DNA of 64,000 nt, taken from Entamoeba invadens IP1. Lineage: Eukaryota; Evosea; Mastigamoebida; Endamoebidae. Position 1 is the first letter of the stretch. Every line of letters begins with the position of its first letter. The position numbers and the translations under genes are program-made. The notes under the pieces were generated by a model. The model searched no databases and was not told the DNA's origin. It saw only the letters and a program-made list of their open reading frames with translations. Shown here piece after piece: positions 10,009 to 20,566 of this stretch. The stretch is from the NCBI RefSeq assembly GCF_000330505.1, contig NW_004443692.1, positions 36,560 to 100,559 on the forward strand. The letters are read 5' to 3'.

Positions 10009-10923
10009 ATGGATGTGGACCAGTGTATGGCACAAGTAAAAAACGGAGATGTGCTGAGCGAGCATAACCTCCTCGAGCTCTGTTTTTTGGCAAAGTCAAT
10101 TATGTCGCTCGAGTCGAATGTAATTGAAATCAAATCGCCTGTAACTGTCTGTGGAGACATTCACGGGCAATTCTACGACTTACTCAGATTGTTCGAGATC
10201 GGCGGGCAACTCCCTGACGTTCAATACTTATTCATGGGGGACTACGTCGACAGAGGCATTTATTCGATCGAGGTGATCTCGTTTCTTCTCCTTTTGAAGG
10301 TGAAATACCCTGAGCGGATTCATTTACTTCGTGGGAACCATGAGTCTCGGATGATCACACAAGACTATGGGTTTTACGACGAGTGCATTCAGAAATATGG
10401 TAACCCGGCTGCTTGGACAATTTTTATGGACGTTTTCGACTACTTCTCGGTATCTGCAGTAATTGACAACGGAATTTACTGTGTGCATGGGGGTTTGTCA
10501 CCACAACTCAGAACAATCGACCAAGTCAGGTTCTGTATCAACAGAAATGAAGAAGTCCCACACGAGGGTTCATTCTGTGACTTGATGTGGTCTGACCCAG
10601 AAGAGAATGAGAAGGGAATGAGGCTCAGTTGCAGAGGCGCTGGGTACATATTTGGGAAAGCACCAGTCGAAGAATTCTGCAGAGTGAACAATGTTCAACT
10701 CATTGCGAGAGCCCACCAATTGGTGATGGAGGGTTACAAATATCAGTTTGACAAAAAAATGGTTACTGTGTGGTCTGCGCCAAACTATTGCGGGAGATGT
10801 GGAAACATTGCGTCCATAATGAAAGTCAATGAAAAACTCGAACAAAATTTCATGCTCTTCGACGCTGTTTCGGACGACGAGAAGCCTATTCCAAAGAGAG
10901 TTGTTGCGTCTATGTTTAACTGA
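10009..10923 (+). CDS. PP2A/PP4/PP6-like serine/threonine protein phosphatase catalytic subunit
   Basis: The first in-frame ATG is 10009, giving 304 residues, the usual length. Metal-binding signatures are complete: GDIHGQ, GDYVDRG, RGNHES, plus HGGLSP and the late histidine in ARAHQLVMEGYK. The last motif and PHEG...CDLMWSDPEE resemble PP4 most. Two departures stand out. The segment SAPNYCGRCGN has Gly where PP2A, PP4 and PP6 carry Tyr in the beta12-13 loop, and the C terminus is ...SMFN rather than the methylatable DYFL tail. A small out-of-frame ATG at 9998 precedes the start. No intron. Confidence 0.92.
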   Translation: MDVDQCMAQVKNGDVLSEHNLLELCFLAKSIMSLESNVIEIKSPVTVCGDIHGQFYDLLRLFEIGGQLPDVQYLFMGDYVDRGIYSIEVISFLLLLKVKYPERIHLLRGNHESRMITQDYGFYDECIQKYGNPAAWTIFMDVFDYFSVSAVIDNGIYCVHGGLSPQLRTIDQVRFCINRNEEVPHEGSFCDLMWSDPEENEKGMRLSCRGAGYIFGKAPVEEFCRVNNVQLIARAHQLVMEGYKYQFDKKMVTVWSAPNYCGRCGNIASIMKVNEKLEQNFMLFDAVSDDEKPIPKRVVASMFN

Positions 10924-11191
10924 TTTTGCTTTTCATACCACCTGCTCAATTGTTTTAGTACAATTCAAATAGAAAACTTTGTTTTTTTAATAAAATTATT
11001 TATTATTATATAGTAATTATTTTTAAATAAATAGTAATTACAAAATAACTCAAATGCGTGCTGACTGGCAAAAATACGCTACGTCGTCATTGCCACGTGT
11101 ATAGTTTATCCAACTAATAAAAAATTATATACTATAGTATTTGTCCATTTAAGGAATGGAAAGAGTTCAAACCGAGTAACTAATAAATAAT

Positions 11192-12821
11192 ATGGAGGAA
11201 GGGTTCAAGGGACATTTTGCGAGCGTTAGCGACAAACCGTTTTTTAAAGGTGAGACGACCGTATACACATACGTCAAGATGAATGAGAAAGACACTGCAG
11301 ACAAAATTTTGATTCGAATTAATGTCGACCGACTTAGCAAAGACAAACTGAAAGTTGTTCAAGAGAGGGCGGAGAGGCTCAAAGAAGAGATGAAGTACTT
11401 CAGTTGGGCTTTGCAAATTGAAAAAATCGAAGTAGGGGATGTAGTTTGTTTGTATAGTATTTTAATTAATTGAATAGTTTTAAATGGTCACTCCAAATTC
11501 ATTGATAGGGAGAAGGGAAGGAGTTGTGGGTGGTGTGTGAAGAGTGTCAGCCCGTCAATTTAAAAATCTTCATCAACCACGTTGAAATCAGAAAAGAGGA
11601 GAAAGACTTTTTCTTAGGAAAGTTATTAGATGTTGTGCGGTATGCGGAGTTAAGAAAAGAACGCATGCAATTGGACGACTTTGACGTATTGGTCAAGTCG
11701 GGTGCAAACTCATTTTGTCCAACAATTCGAGTTCTTCCGACTGCAATTTTGTTGCCACTCATTAAAAGTACTATTCAGGACTTAAGACAAGACGTTTGCA
11801 AACAAATCGAATTCTTCGTCGATGCCGAAAAATATGGGAAGTGCGTGTTGGACGCTCTCAGAACAAAAAAGCCCATTTTGGACGTGATAAAGATGAAGGG
11901 CGTCGATGAAATCTACCAGAACGTCCAATTCCCAACATTCGACTTTAATAAGATCGAACCAATTGAAATGGTCGGGACTGGGGCTTATGGTAAAATCATC
12001 AAAGTTTGTAGTATACAATATCAATAAATAAACTATAACTAATGGTACAGGTAAGATATGAAGGCGAAATCTATGCGTTGAAGGAAAGTGATTTGAGTAA
12101 AAAAGAGGAGATTGAGAAGGAGGCTATGGTCTTGAAGTGGTGCGACCATCCGAACATCATCAAAAGTCACGGGATTGCATCTGCTACGCGTTCAATCTCG
12201 ACCAAGATTGAGAAGAAGAGAGAAAGGCCCGGAACGTACCTATATTTATTGCTCGATTATTATGAAGCTGGCAACATTAACGACTTTGTGGAGGAGCAAA
12301 GGAAAATAAAAAAACACATGACAAGCGAAGAACTTGACCTTTTCTTTAAACAAATGATTGCACCGATGGAGTATTTGCAGAACACCAAAAAGTTTATACA
12401 CGGAGACTTGAAGCATCACAACTTCCTGATCTCAAAGAAGGACGGAAACACAAAAATAGTTTTGACTGATTTTGGAAATTGTAGGAGCTTCGCTAACGAG
12501 TCACAAGTTCTCAGAGGAACATCACGGGACTATAACTCCGCGAAGAGAACGCCACTAACAGTTAACCACGACTTATACCCGCTTGGCGTCTGTTTGTACA
12601 GACTGATGACACACAAAATTCCGTACGGCGAAAATGAAACTGAGATCCAGGAGGCTGTCCAAAAGAAGAAGGGACTCTTCATGCCAAAACGAATCAAAAA
12701 CGACAAACTTATGGACCAGAAAAGAGAGGTTGTCACAAAAATGCTTGCGCTCAAGGAGAATGAAAGAGAGACCTTCAATCAACTTTTCAAGGAGGACTAT
12801 GTTGTCAATTTACTCAAATAA
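11192..12821 (+). CDS. Protein kinase with N-terminal kinase-like segment (three exons)
   Basis: Exons are 11192-11443, 11509-12003 and 12051-12821. Introns of 65 bp (GTTTGT...TAG) and 47 bp (GTTTGT...CAG) restore one 505-residue frame. The C-terminal half is a complete kinase: Gly loop GTGAYGK (about residues 241-247), lysine in YALKE, HGDLKHHNFL replacing HRD, and DFGNCR. An aspartate is present in HGD, so activity is possible. The N-terminal 230 residues contain a hinge-like LWVVCEECQPVNLKIFI and a helical region resembling a worn kinase lobe without catalytic motifs. That would make a pseudokinase-kinase tandem, but the N-terminal assignment is weak. No membrane segment. Confidence 0.82.
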
Positions 12822-13238
12822 TTCGTAGTGCTTTTTTCACTGATTTTGTGGTTGGACTGTAAAAGCTATACAACTAGTACATTTTATTAGAAATTCAACA
12901 ACTTGTTTTTTGTCGTCACTTTTTCGCTCCCAAAAAAAGACCGCATTTGTTTTTTTGCTTAAAATAGACGAACATTGTATAACAGAACTGAAACGCTCTA
13001 ATTCCAAGTATAATTATATAATAATTTTAACTAATAAAACTAATCATATTGATGGAGTTGTTTAACTGTGCTCATTGAACAAAAAAATAGAGCCAAGAAA
13101 AATACTTCGAATTCAAATGGAAGAGTCACTAATATATTTTATTATTAAAAATTATAAAAATATAGAAACTGTCCACCAAGAAATTTCGAATAATTATCAG
13201 CAAAAAGAAAAGCAACTGAATTATTTTTTACAATTGCA
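12822..13238. other. Intergenic region upstream of the transmembrane kinase
   Basis: AT-rich. An open frame at 13075-13299 overlaps the signal-peptide exon in another frame and is not supported. Nothing else seen. Confidence 0.6.
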
Positions 13239-16200
13239 ATGGTCCTGTTTATCGTATTTTTCCTGCAGGTCGTTTGTGGAGAAATGTGCTGGTCAGTGAC
13301 TGGAGACAATGATATCACATGGGGGCAATACTATAGTAATATGTGTAATAATTTTGAAGGTGTAACCATGGAATATGACAAAGGAACATTAATCGATAAA
13401 TTCACATTTACTTCTAAATGTTGTGGGAATGGAAAAGATTATTATAGCGTGTCGCCTTACTCAAATGAAGCGGAGAAGCTTGCACAGTTTTCAGATGGGA
13501 GCACAATCAAAGTGCTGACCTTTAACCCAAGTCAACCGGGAAAACACTATTCACTTCATTTGAAAAACATTCGAGAAGGCTTTGTAGGTATTATAAATAG
13601 AAAACAAAAACCAAATGATTATATCAATGACAATATTTATGTATATGATCAACCCGCTGTTATAATGAGTACCGGAGAAGAAAGATTTTATATAAAATAT
13701 ACAAGCCAACAATCGAGGCCTTATATTTATTTAGAAATTACACAAACTGGAAAGTTGAATCAGTTGTATATCAATGATAATTTAATGTGTGATAAGTGTG
13801 CATATGCGTTTAATGCAAATCAAAACGTGGAAATCAATAACATGACAAATTACAACGTTTTTAAAGTATGTACAAAACGTAATTTGTCGAGATACATCAC
13901 ATGCCCTAAAAACCAAAAGTTTGTGAATGACTGCTCGTGTTATATCAATTCAGATTATTCAACAGCTTCGATGAAATCTTTTGGGACAAATTATCCAGAC
14001 TGCTTATATAATAACACACTCTTTGATTTCACTATCAAAAGTGGACACAATGAAGTCTTGTTTGATTCTGAAAAAGGAAATGTCTGGACTTCTCTTCTCT
14101 TTCAATCAAGAACTTCTGAAGTCAAAATAGTGATAACAAATAACCTTGAGTTTACTGAGACAACAACACTACCAGAAAATGCAGTGAAATTCGAAGGGAG
14201 GGTGAAATTTTCATATTTGATAATTAAGAGTAAACCAATTAGTGGGGTGTACAATTTGAATGACTGGACAATCAACAAAATAGTTGTTGAAAATTTTGGA
14301 ATTAATGATGTCATCTTTGTTGGTAAAAACAAAGATGATATACCAAATGGTATAGAAGCAACTTGTGTGAATGGAAATAACACGCGGTATGGTGTTATTG
14401 GGAGTGTTGTAAAATGTGGATGTGAATCCAGTGACAATGAATACAATCACAACGATTGTACACTAAATTCAAAGGACAAAAACAACATCATGAGACTTAA
14501 AATACAGAGTGGGATATACTCAAAGGGTGCTGTGTTCTGGAATAGTCTTGAAGTGTTGAATGGAGTGACTCTTGAGGGAACAGTCACTGCAAAGTTTTGT
14601 GAGTTGAGTGGAAATGTTACACTGGATGGGACACTTTCTTGTGAACAGATAATGTTCAGTGGAGACAGTTTTCTTCTTCTAATAAATAAAGCAGTTATTG
14701 GTGCATATCAACTCAACAGCAACGGTTATAACGTCACAATAATAGGAGGAATTAGTGGTCAAACGATGACTATCAACAAGATGTTTATCAACAACACTTT
14801 GATAATAAAAAACCTTAGAGGGTCTTTTGAAGAGGTACAGCTTGAAAGTGGAAGTACATTTGTTAATGAGCAGTCTGTATTAATCAAAACACTTGTAGTG
14901 AATGGGATAAGTAAAATTGAAAGTAAAAGTATAGTAACAGTATTAAACTGTCAAAATGAGTATAAGATAGACATAACTGCGTCGACTTTATTATGGTACC
15001 CAAACATTATTTTCTTTGGAAAAGTATCATTGGACAACCCATTCACGATAGAAACAACCATCACTAAAATTATAATCGAAGAAGTCGTGAAACAAATGAG
15101 TACTAACAATGAAAAGAAAACCTTTTTGAATTTAATTCCGAGTTATAACGTCATTGAAATGAATGTTCCAATAACAAAATTGATGAGTGTGGTATATTAC
15201 ACATCCTGTAAAACTCGTCCAATTAAATTTCTGAATGAACCGTATTACATATGTGACAGACAAATTGTTGTATTAAAAAGTGTAGGAGATGAGAGTTGTG
15301 AGGCGTTGGGATATAAAGTGAAAGTGTGTGTTCCACAAAATAATGGAAAGTATCTTGATGACAAAGGAGTGTATGATTACTCGTGCCCATGTTACAATTC
15401 TCCTTCAATAACACGCACTTTAGTGATTGAAAATGTTACTACTTATCAACTTCAAACAGAAGAGTTTTATACTCAAATTATAATAAACAAAAACGTGTTA
15501 CTGGAAAGTACTCAGAAGGAAATGGTTGTCATTTCAAATTTCAATTTTCATATTAAGGGAGACCAAAACTTGATTTATGTTTTTCTTAAAAATAATCAAC
15601 CAATTGAAATTGATGTTGAGAATAACAACTTATTATTTGCTGGGGATTCGTATGGGCTGACAAACACTGATGACAAAATAGACCTCTCACAGAACGGTCT
15701 TTGCAAAGCGGGATTGTACAATGGAAGTGGATTTTATTGTGAAGAGTGTAGATTTGGGAAAGTTGACGATATGTGCTCAGAAATGATTGACACAATAAGT
15801 AATTGTGATATATACAGTGTAGACAAAGCAACATGCATTAGATGTCAAGAGAACTATTACACAAATAAAACACACTGCCTTTCATGTGGTGAAAATTGCA
15901 AATGGTGTCGTTCAAATTCCGTTTGTGACATTTGTGAGGAAGATTATATATTGGACAACAACACTTGTGTGAATTCAAAAAGTGTAAATTGTGATTTCGC
16001 GACATCCAATGTGTGTCTGAAATGTTCTTCTAACCATTTATGGGAGTCGACACAATCAAAATGTGTGGCGGAATGCGGAGAGGGTTGTTTTAAATGTAGT
16101 TCACCAGACAATTGTGATTTTTGCGACATATCGGTTGGGTATACACAGAACACGTCTTCAACTTTGTGTGAATTTGTTGACAACTTTAAGAAGGTAACTC

Positions 16201-18620
16201 AAAACAAAGTTTTGGAATGTTTGGAGCACTATTATGGCATCAATAATAAGTGTATATTCTGTTCAAATGGATGTGAGAAATGTTATTTTGATATCACGAC
16301 AAAAACAGAGAAGTGTTTGTTATGTTCTTCAGATAATGTGTTGAATTCTTTAGGAAGTTGTGTAGATACATACTCCTCGAAGTGTATGCATTCGATAAAT
16401 AACACGTGCGCACAATGCCCACAAGGGATGTATTTCAACGGGGAAGCCTGTGAATATTGCACGCCAAATTGTTCGTCTTGTGGAGCGGATGGAGAGTGTT
16501 TTGGGTGCTTAAAAGATTATGTTTTGGTTAAAAAGCTACCGACTAACAAAGGCGTTTGTGTGTTACCAAGTCAACAAGAAGGAACACATTGTTTGTTATA
16601 TGAAAATGGACATTGTCGTTTATGTGAAAATTCGTATTTTTTGAACTCTTCCAATGAATGCACAAAATGCTACTACATGTGCTCTCAATGTTCCAAAACG
16701 GCGACTTCTTGTGATGAATGCGTTGAAGGATTTGTTCTTCAAAATGGTGTTTGTGAGACATCAAAAACGGCCTTACAAGGATGTCAACAGACAATTCCGT
16801 ATTCACTCAAATGCGCTGTTTGTGAGAGAGGATATTATCTCGACCTTACGCAACGAAGTTGTAAGAAGTGCATCACAAATTGTGCTTTGTGTACTGGAGA
16901 TAGCATTTGTGTAATATGTGATGAATACTATTTTGTGAATGACAATAATACTTGTCAAGCTCAAACTGACTTGATTGGGTGTTTTTCTTTTCAAGTGGAT
17001 GGTTGTGAAACTTGTTTACCCAATTACTACCTCCATGAGAAGCATTGTGTGTTGTGTTCTGAGTCAACGGAACATTGTGTTGCATGTGATCAATACACGG
17101 CGTCGTGTCAGAGTTGTGAAGACAATTACATATTAAAGAACCATTCTTGTGTATATTATACCACTGTATTGCATTGTACAGGATCAAGCAATTCCAAGTG
17201 TTCTGGGTGTAGTTTCTGGTATGAAGTAGGACAAGATTTCACTTCATGCGAAACAAAAGCTGTGTGGTGGGTGCTATTACTTGTTGTGTTGTGTGCATTG
17301 TTTATAGTAGTTGTTCTTATGGTATCATTTGTTGGGATAACCATCTGGATTGTCTATGCCATTTCACAGAAACACGACGAAATTAATGAACGGAAGAAAT
17401 ATGCGCATTTCAAATTAAGTCAAACAAACATCACTTGGTCACACGTCGATGGAAAAACACCAATTTTAATGGACAAACGAATTCTTTTTAATGAAGAAGG
17501 CGAACTTCCTATATTGAAGCCAACACGGGTACTTTTTTGTGTTGCAAATTACAAGAATCACAACATTCGAATTTCTCTTCCAGATGAAGACTTCTCCAAT
17601 GAAAATTACAAAATCAAATTTGTCCCGAGTAAAATGACTCTCAAAGGAAAAGAGGGGTGTGAGGTCGAAGTCTATCTAGAACCGCAGTGCTCCACACACA
17701 TTCAAGGAAAGACGCAAATGATAATAGATGACTTAAAGAATGGGAAGAGGTATATAGAAGCCTTGTGCATAGATGCCTTAACGGAAGTATCAAGTCGTTT
17801 AGACTCTGATGAAATAATTATAGAAAAACAAATCGGAAAAGGGAGCTTTGGGATAGTGTATGTTGGGCTATACAAGGGGAACAAAGTTGCTATCAAGAAG
17901 ATGAAGAAGATTCAAATGGTTGATGCGATGATGAAAGAGTTTGAGAAGGAAGTAGCGATGCTCGACAAATTCAGGAATGAATACATCGTTCACTTCTATG
18001 GAGCTGTCTTGATACCAAACAAGATCTGTATGGTCACTGAATTTGCTGAATATGGGTCGTTACAGGATATAATAGTTAAAAGAAAGAAAGAAGAGGTATC
18101 AACGAAGGTTAAATTTAAGTTCGTCATCGACTCTGCAAAAGGTATAGAATATCTCCATAGTAATGGAATAATGCATCGAGATATTAAACCGGACAATGTC
18201 CTCATATTTTCATTGGAAACGGATGTCGATATCAACGCAAAGTTGACTGACTTTGGTTCAAGTCGAAATATCAACGCTATGATGACAAATATGTCATTCA
18301 CACAAGGAGTTGGAACACCTATATATATGAGCCCTGAAGTGCTAAGGAAAGAAAAGTATAAAATAGCGGCAGACGTATACTCATTTGCTGTTACTATGTT
18401 TAATGTTATGGTGTGGGACGCACCATATCAAGGAAGTCTTTTTAAGTACCCATGGAACATCGCCAACTTTGTCGCAGACGGTGGACGACTCTCAAAGCCA
18501 GACACAATGAGTGATGAAATGTTTGATTTGATTAGTGACGCGTGGAAACAAGACCCAAAACAGAGACTTACAATCGTTGAAATGCTTAAAAGGTTAGAAA
18601 CACTTTATAGTAATATCTAA
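13239..18620 (+). CDS. Giant Cys-rich transmembrane receptor kinase (TMK family)
   Basis: An uninterrupted 1793-residue frame. A signal peptide (MVLFIVFFLQVVCG) starts it. Residues about 20-810 form an Asn/Ser-rich extracellular region with repeating beta-strand segments like a beta-helix. Residues about 815-1335 hold dozens of CxxC pairs in the pattern of the Entamoeba TMK ectodomain. One membrane helix spans about 1341-1377 (WWVLLLVVLCALFIVVV...). A beta-rich juxtamembrane segment follows. The kinase begins near 1525 with GKGSFG, VAIKK, MHRDIKPDNV (about 1645) and DFGSSR (about 1671), so all catalytic motifs are intact. These receptors are linked in Entamoeba to phagocytosis, growth and environmental sensing; the ligand here is unknown. 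No intron. Confidence 0.95.
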   Translation: MVLFIVFFLQVVCGEMCWSVTGDNDITWGQYYSNMCNNFEGVTMEYDKGTLIDKFTFTSKCCGNGKDYYSVSPYSNEAEKLAQFSDGSTIKVLTFNPSQPGKHYSLHLKNIREGFVGIINRKQKPNDYINDNIYVYDQPAVIMSTGEERFYIKYTSQQSRPYIYLEITQTGKLNQLYINDNLMCDKCAYAFNANQNVEINNMTNYNVFKVCTKRNLSRYITCPKNQKFVNDCSCYINSDYSTASMKSFGTNYPDCLYNNTLFDFTIKSGHNEVLFDSEKGNVWTSLLFQSRTSEVKIVITNNLEFTETTTLPENAVKFEGRVKFSYLIIKSKPISGVYNLNDWTINKIVVENFGINDVIFVGKNKDDIPNGIEATCVNGNNTRYGVIGSVVKCGCESSDNEYNHNDCTLNSKDKNNIMRLKIQSGIYSKGAVFWNSLEVLNGVTLEGTVTAKFCELSGNVTLDGTLSCEQIMFSGDSFLLLINKAVIGAYQLNSNGYNVTIIGGISGQTMTINKMFINNTLIIKNLRGSFEEVQLESGSTFVNEQSVLIKTLVVNGISKIESKSIVTVLNCQNEYKIDITASTLLWYPNIIFFGKVSLDNPFTIETTITKIIIEEVVKQMSTNNEKKTFLNLIPSYNVIEMNVPITKLMSVVYYTSCKTRPIKFLNEPYYICDRQIVVLKSVGDESCEALGYKVKVCVPQNNGKYLDDKGVYDYSCPCYNSPSITRTLVIENVTTYQLQTEEFYTQIIINKNVLLESTQKEMVVISNFNFHIKGDQNLIYVFLKNNQPIEIDVENNNLLFAGDSYGLTNTDDKIDLSQNGLCKAGLYNGSGFYCEECRFGKVDDMCSEMIDTISNCDIYSVDKATCIRCQENYYTNKTHCLSCGENCKWCRSNSVCDICEEDYILDNNTCVNSKSVNCDFATSNVCLKCSSNHLWESTQSKCVAECGEGCFKCSSPDNCDFCDISVGYTQNTSSTLCEFVDNFKKVTQNKVLECLEHYYGINNKCIFCSNGCEKCYFDITTKTEKCLLCSSDNVLNSLGSCVDTYSSKCMHSINNTCAQCPQGMYFNGEACEYCTPNCSSCGADGECFGCLKDYVLVKKLPTNKGVCVLPSQQEGTHCLLYENGHCRLCENSYFLNSSNECTKCYYMCSQCSKTATSCDECVEGFVLQNGVCETSKTALQGCQQTIPYSLKCAVCERGYYLDLTQRSCKKCITNCALCTGDSICVICDEYYFVNDNNTCQAQTDLIGCFSFQVDGCETCLPNYYLHEKHCVLCSESTEHCVACDQYTASCQSCEDNYILKNHSCVYYTTVLHCTGSSNSKCSGCSFWYEVGQDFTSCETKAVWWVLLLVVLCALFIVVVLMVSFVGITIWIVYAISQKHDEINERKKYAHFKLSQTNITWSHVDGKTPILMDKRILFNEEGELPILKPTRVLFCVANYKNHNIRISLPDEDFSNENYKIKFVPSKMTLKGKEGCEVEVYLEPQCSTHIQGKTQMIIDDLKNGKRYIEALCIDALTEVSSRLDSDEIIIEKQIGKGSFGIVYVGLYKGNKVAIKKMKKIQMVDAMMKEFEKEVAMLDKFRNEYIVHFYGAVLIPNKICMVTEFAEYGSLQDIIVKRKKEEVSTKVKFKFVIDSAKGIEYLHSNGIMHRDIKPDNVLIFSLETDVDINAKLTDFGSSRNINAMMTNMSFTQGVGTPIYMSPEVLRKEKYKIAADVYSFAVTMFNVMVWDAPYQGSLFKYPWNIANFVADGGRLSKPDTMSDEMFDLISDAWKQDPKQRLTIVEMLKRLETLYSNI

Positions 18621-18811
18621 TACCACTATAATTAATGGAATGTGTAATATTCTTCTTCTTAATGTTTATCTAGTTTATTTATAATTATATTATAGATTAC
18701 TTAATAAATAAATATATAATTATAATATACTACAAAAAATCATTTATTAATACTATACCAAGACCAGTTATACCCACCCGATTTCATAGTAAATTTAATG
18801 GTAAAATACCA
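18621..18811. other. Short convergent spacer
   Basis: AT-rich sequence between the transmembrane kinase stop and a doubtful minus-strand ORF. Nothing distinct seen. Confidence 0.5.
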
Positions 18812-19171
18812 TTAACAGTATAATACAAGAATAGCAAAAGGAATAACACAAAAGAATGCTCCAAAGGAAATGATCCAAGAAAAATCCACAACAATCCGCG
18901 TTTTGAGGACGTGTGTGATAGCTGTTGCTTCGTCTGACAGAACTGACAAAGAATAAAAAATGGAGACAACAGCAGCCATACCACAGTGAAGACACTCACT
19001 CGTCTTCTGTACAACCCACACCAAATTCTTTGAAAAAAGAGAAAAATCCCAAAATACTTCATCAAAATACAGTTCCTCGAATTTGAGAAAAACCAACCCC
19101 TCCAAAAACCCTAAGGGCTTTGAAAACACAGAAAAGTCCCGAAGTGGCACCCCGCGCATTTCATATACCAT
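18812..19171 (-). CDS. Possible small membrane protein, function unknown
   Basis: A 119-residue minus-strand frame from ATG 19171. The region is visibly less AT-rich than ordinary spacers and the frame would share a 130-bp divergent promoter with the bZIP gene. The C-terminal 30 residues form a strongly hydrophobic helix (WIISFGAFFCVIPFAILV), suggesting a tail-anchored protein; an ECLHC pair lies mid-protein. An overlapping frame (18784-19065) is also open, so frame choice is not secure. It could be a decayed gene. No family recognised. Confidence 0.35.
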   Translation of the reverse strand: MVYEMRGVPLRDFSVFSKPLGFLEGLVFLKFEELYFDEVFWDFSLFSKNLVWVVQKTSECLHCGMAAVVSIFYSLSVLSDEATAITHVLKTRIVVDFSWIISFGAFFCVIPFAILVLYC

Positions 19172-19299
19172 TGGCACAATTGTGCCGCATTGTTATTATT
19201 CAGATCTAACCTAGTTATTACCAGATCCACCTATGATCTTCCACTCTCTTGAATTTTTTTTTAATTACAAAAAAGAGCAAAGAACCATCTGAAAATTAT

Positions 19300-19998
19300 A
19301 TGCAAATGAACGTCGACCCAACGAAACAACCAGACCAATCAGGGCAGGTGGAGGATAGTACAGTATACTCGGGATACGTCTCTCCAGCACAGGGAGAAAC
19401 CCCTTTTCCTCAAACAGCAGCCGCCCCATTCACCGCGTTTCCGACATTTTCCCCATATGTCCCACAATCAGTGTCGTTTCCTACACAAGCGCCCCCACAA
19501 TTTCCTACAACAACATTTAATGACCAGGTATACACCCCTTTACATCGAAGGAAGAAAAAATTCCAAAACATCGATTACCACACACTCCTTTCAGAAGACG
19601 ACTTGCAAAGTATGACAATAGAGGAATTCGAGGACTATGTCACGGAACTTAAAGATAGAAGGACAGTCACTAAATTGGAAAAAGCAACACTCAACAAGAT
19701 TAAAAGAAAACTCAAGAACAAAGAAAGCGCGAGGAAAAGTCGACAAAAGAGTAAAGAAGCCTTTGTTGGGCTCCAACAACAACTCGAGGAATTAAGGAAA
19801 CAGTACGACGACGTGTTAAGAATCAATTGTCAGCTGATAGAAATAGCAGACGGGTGCGAGAGGTGCCATCAAAGAATTCGTCAGGTCCAACAACCCGTCA
19901 CACAACAATCTCAACAACAACAAACTCAACAAAACACAGAACAAAGCGCACAAACCCAACACCAATGCCAATCAACACCTCTATTCCCGTCAGTTTAG
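19300..19998 (+). CDS. bZIP transcription factor
   Basis: ATG 19300 gives 232 residues (19306 is an alternative). The N-terminal half is Pro/Thr/Gln/Phe-rich, as in activation domains. The basic region reads KIKRKLKNKESARKSRQKSKE and shows the bZIP signature N-x7-R. It is followed by a short zipper of about three or four heptads (LQQQLEELRKQYDDVLRI...). A helical acidic segment (SMTIEEFEDYVTEL) precedes the basic region, and the C-terminal tail is Gln-rich. It should bind DNA as a dimer in the nucleus. bZIP proteins are few in Entamoeba. Target genes are unknown. Confidence 0.88.
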   Translation: MQMNVDPTKQPDQSGQVEDSTVYSGYVSPAQGETPFPQTAAAPFTAFPTFSPYVPQSVSFPTQAPPQFPTTTFNDQVYTPLHRRKKKFQNIDYHTLLSEDDLQSMTIEEFEDYVTELKDRRTVTKLEKATLNKIKRKLKNKESARKSRQKSKEAFVGLQQQLEELRKQYDDVLRINCQLIEIADGCERCHQRIRQVQQPVTQQSQQQQTQQNTEQSAQTQHQCQSTPLFPSV

Positions 19999-20566
19999 CA
20001 AAATACGCTCTATTTAATTTTTTTGTCACTTCTTTGGTTATTGTTTCGTTCGATTATTGGTCCTGACACGTGTTTGGAGAGACACGTGGACACACGGAAT
20101 GACTGGAACACACTCTTTTGGGTGTCTATTTCCTTGGTGTTTTTATTATAGTTTATTTATAGTTTTGTTTAGTAACAATTATCATTGTTGTTTTTGTATG
20201 GAGCAAAAGTGTGTTTGACCAAAATTCATAAACTTGGAATTCAATGGTGTGTTTTATCGACACTTTTTGATTCGTATTACCAGTTTTTAGTCGTCAATCT
20301 ATTTCGGCTAATTGAGAACCGTTTCGAAGTCTTTATTTTAGAATTCTCAACTTCTAAAATTTAAAATTAAAATTTATTATCCATAATGAAAGCGAATCGA
20401 AATAAAATACCTCAACGGTCATTGGTTTTTATTGTTTTATATTTTAATAGTTATATTATTATTGTTTATAATTAAATTTGACTTTGTATTAAATAAAGAG
20501 TTAAAATAAAAACGTCCGTTATAAAATACTCCGTTATGGGGTGACGGAGTAGATGAAGAAAAAAAA
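19999..20566. other. Convergent intergenic region with paired CACGTG palindromes
   Basis: AT-rich except for 20060-20100, where ACACGTGT (20066-20073) and ACACGTG (20082-20088) form two G-box-like palindromes that can also pair as a hairpin just past the bZIP stop. No gene seen. Confidence 0.6.

Noticed and set aside
13075..13299. Plus-strand ORF before the transmembrane kinase
   Set aside because: Has no ATG at the start, runs through AT-rich spacer and overlaps the signal peptide in another frame.
14102..14450. Two antisense ORFs of 79-114 codons within the transmembrane kinase
   Set aside because: Antisense of a strongly supported receptor; composition reflects the Asn-rich sense strand.
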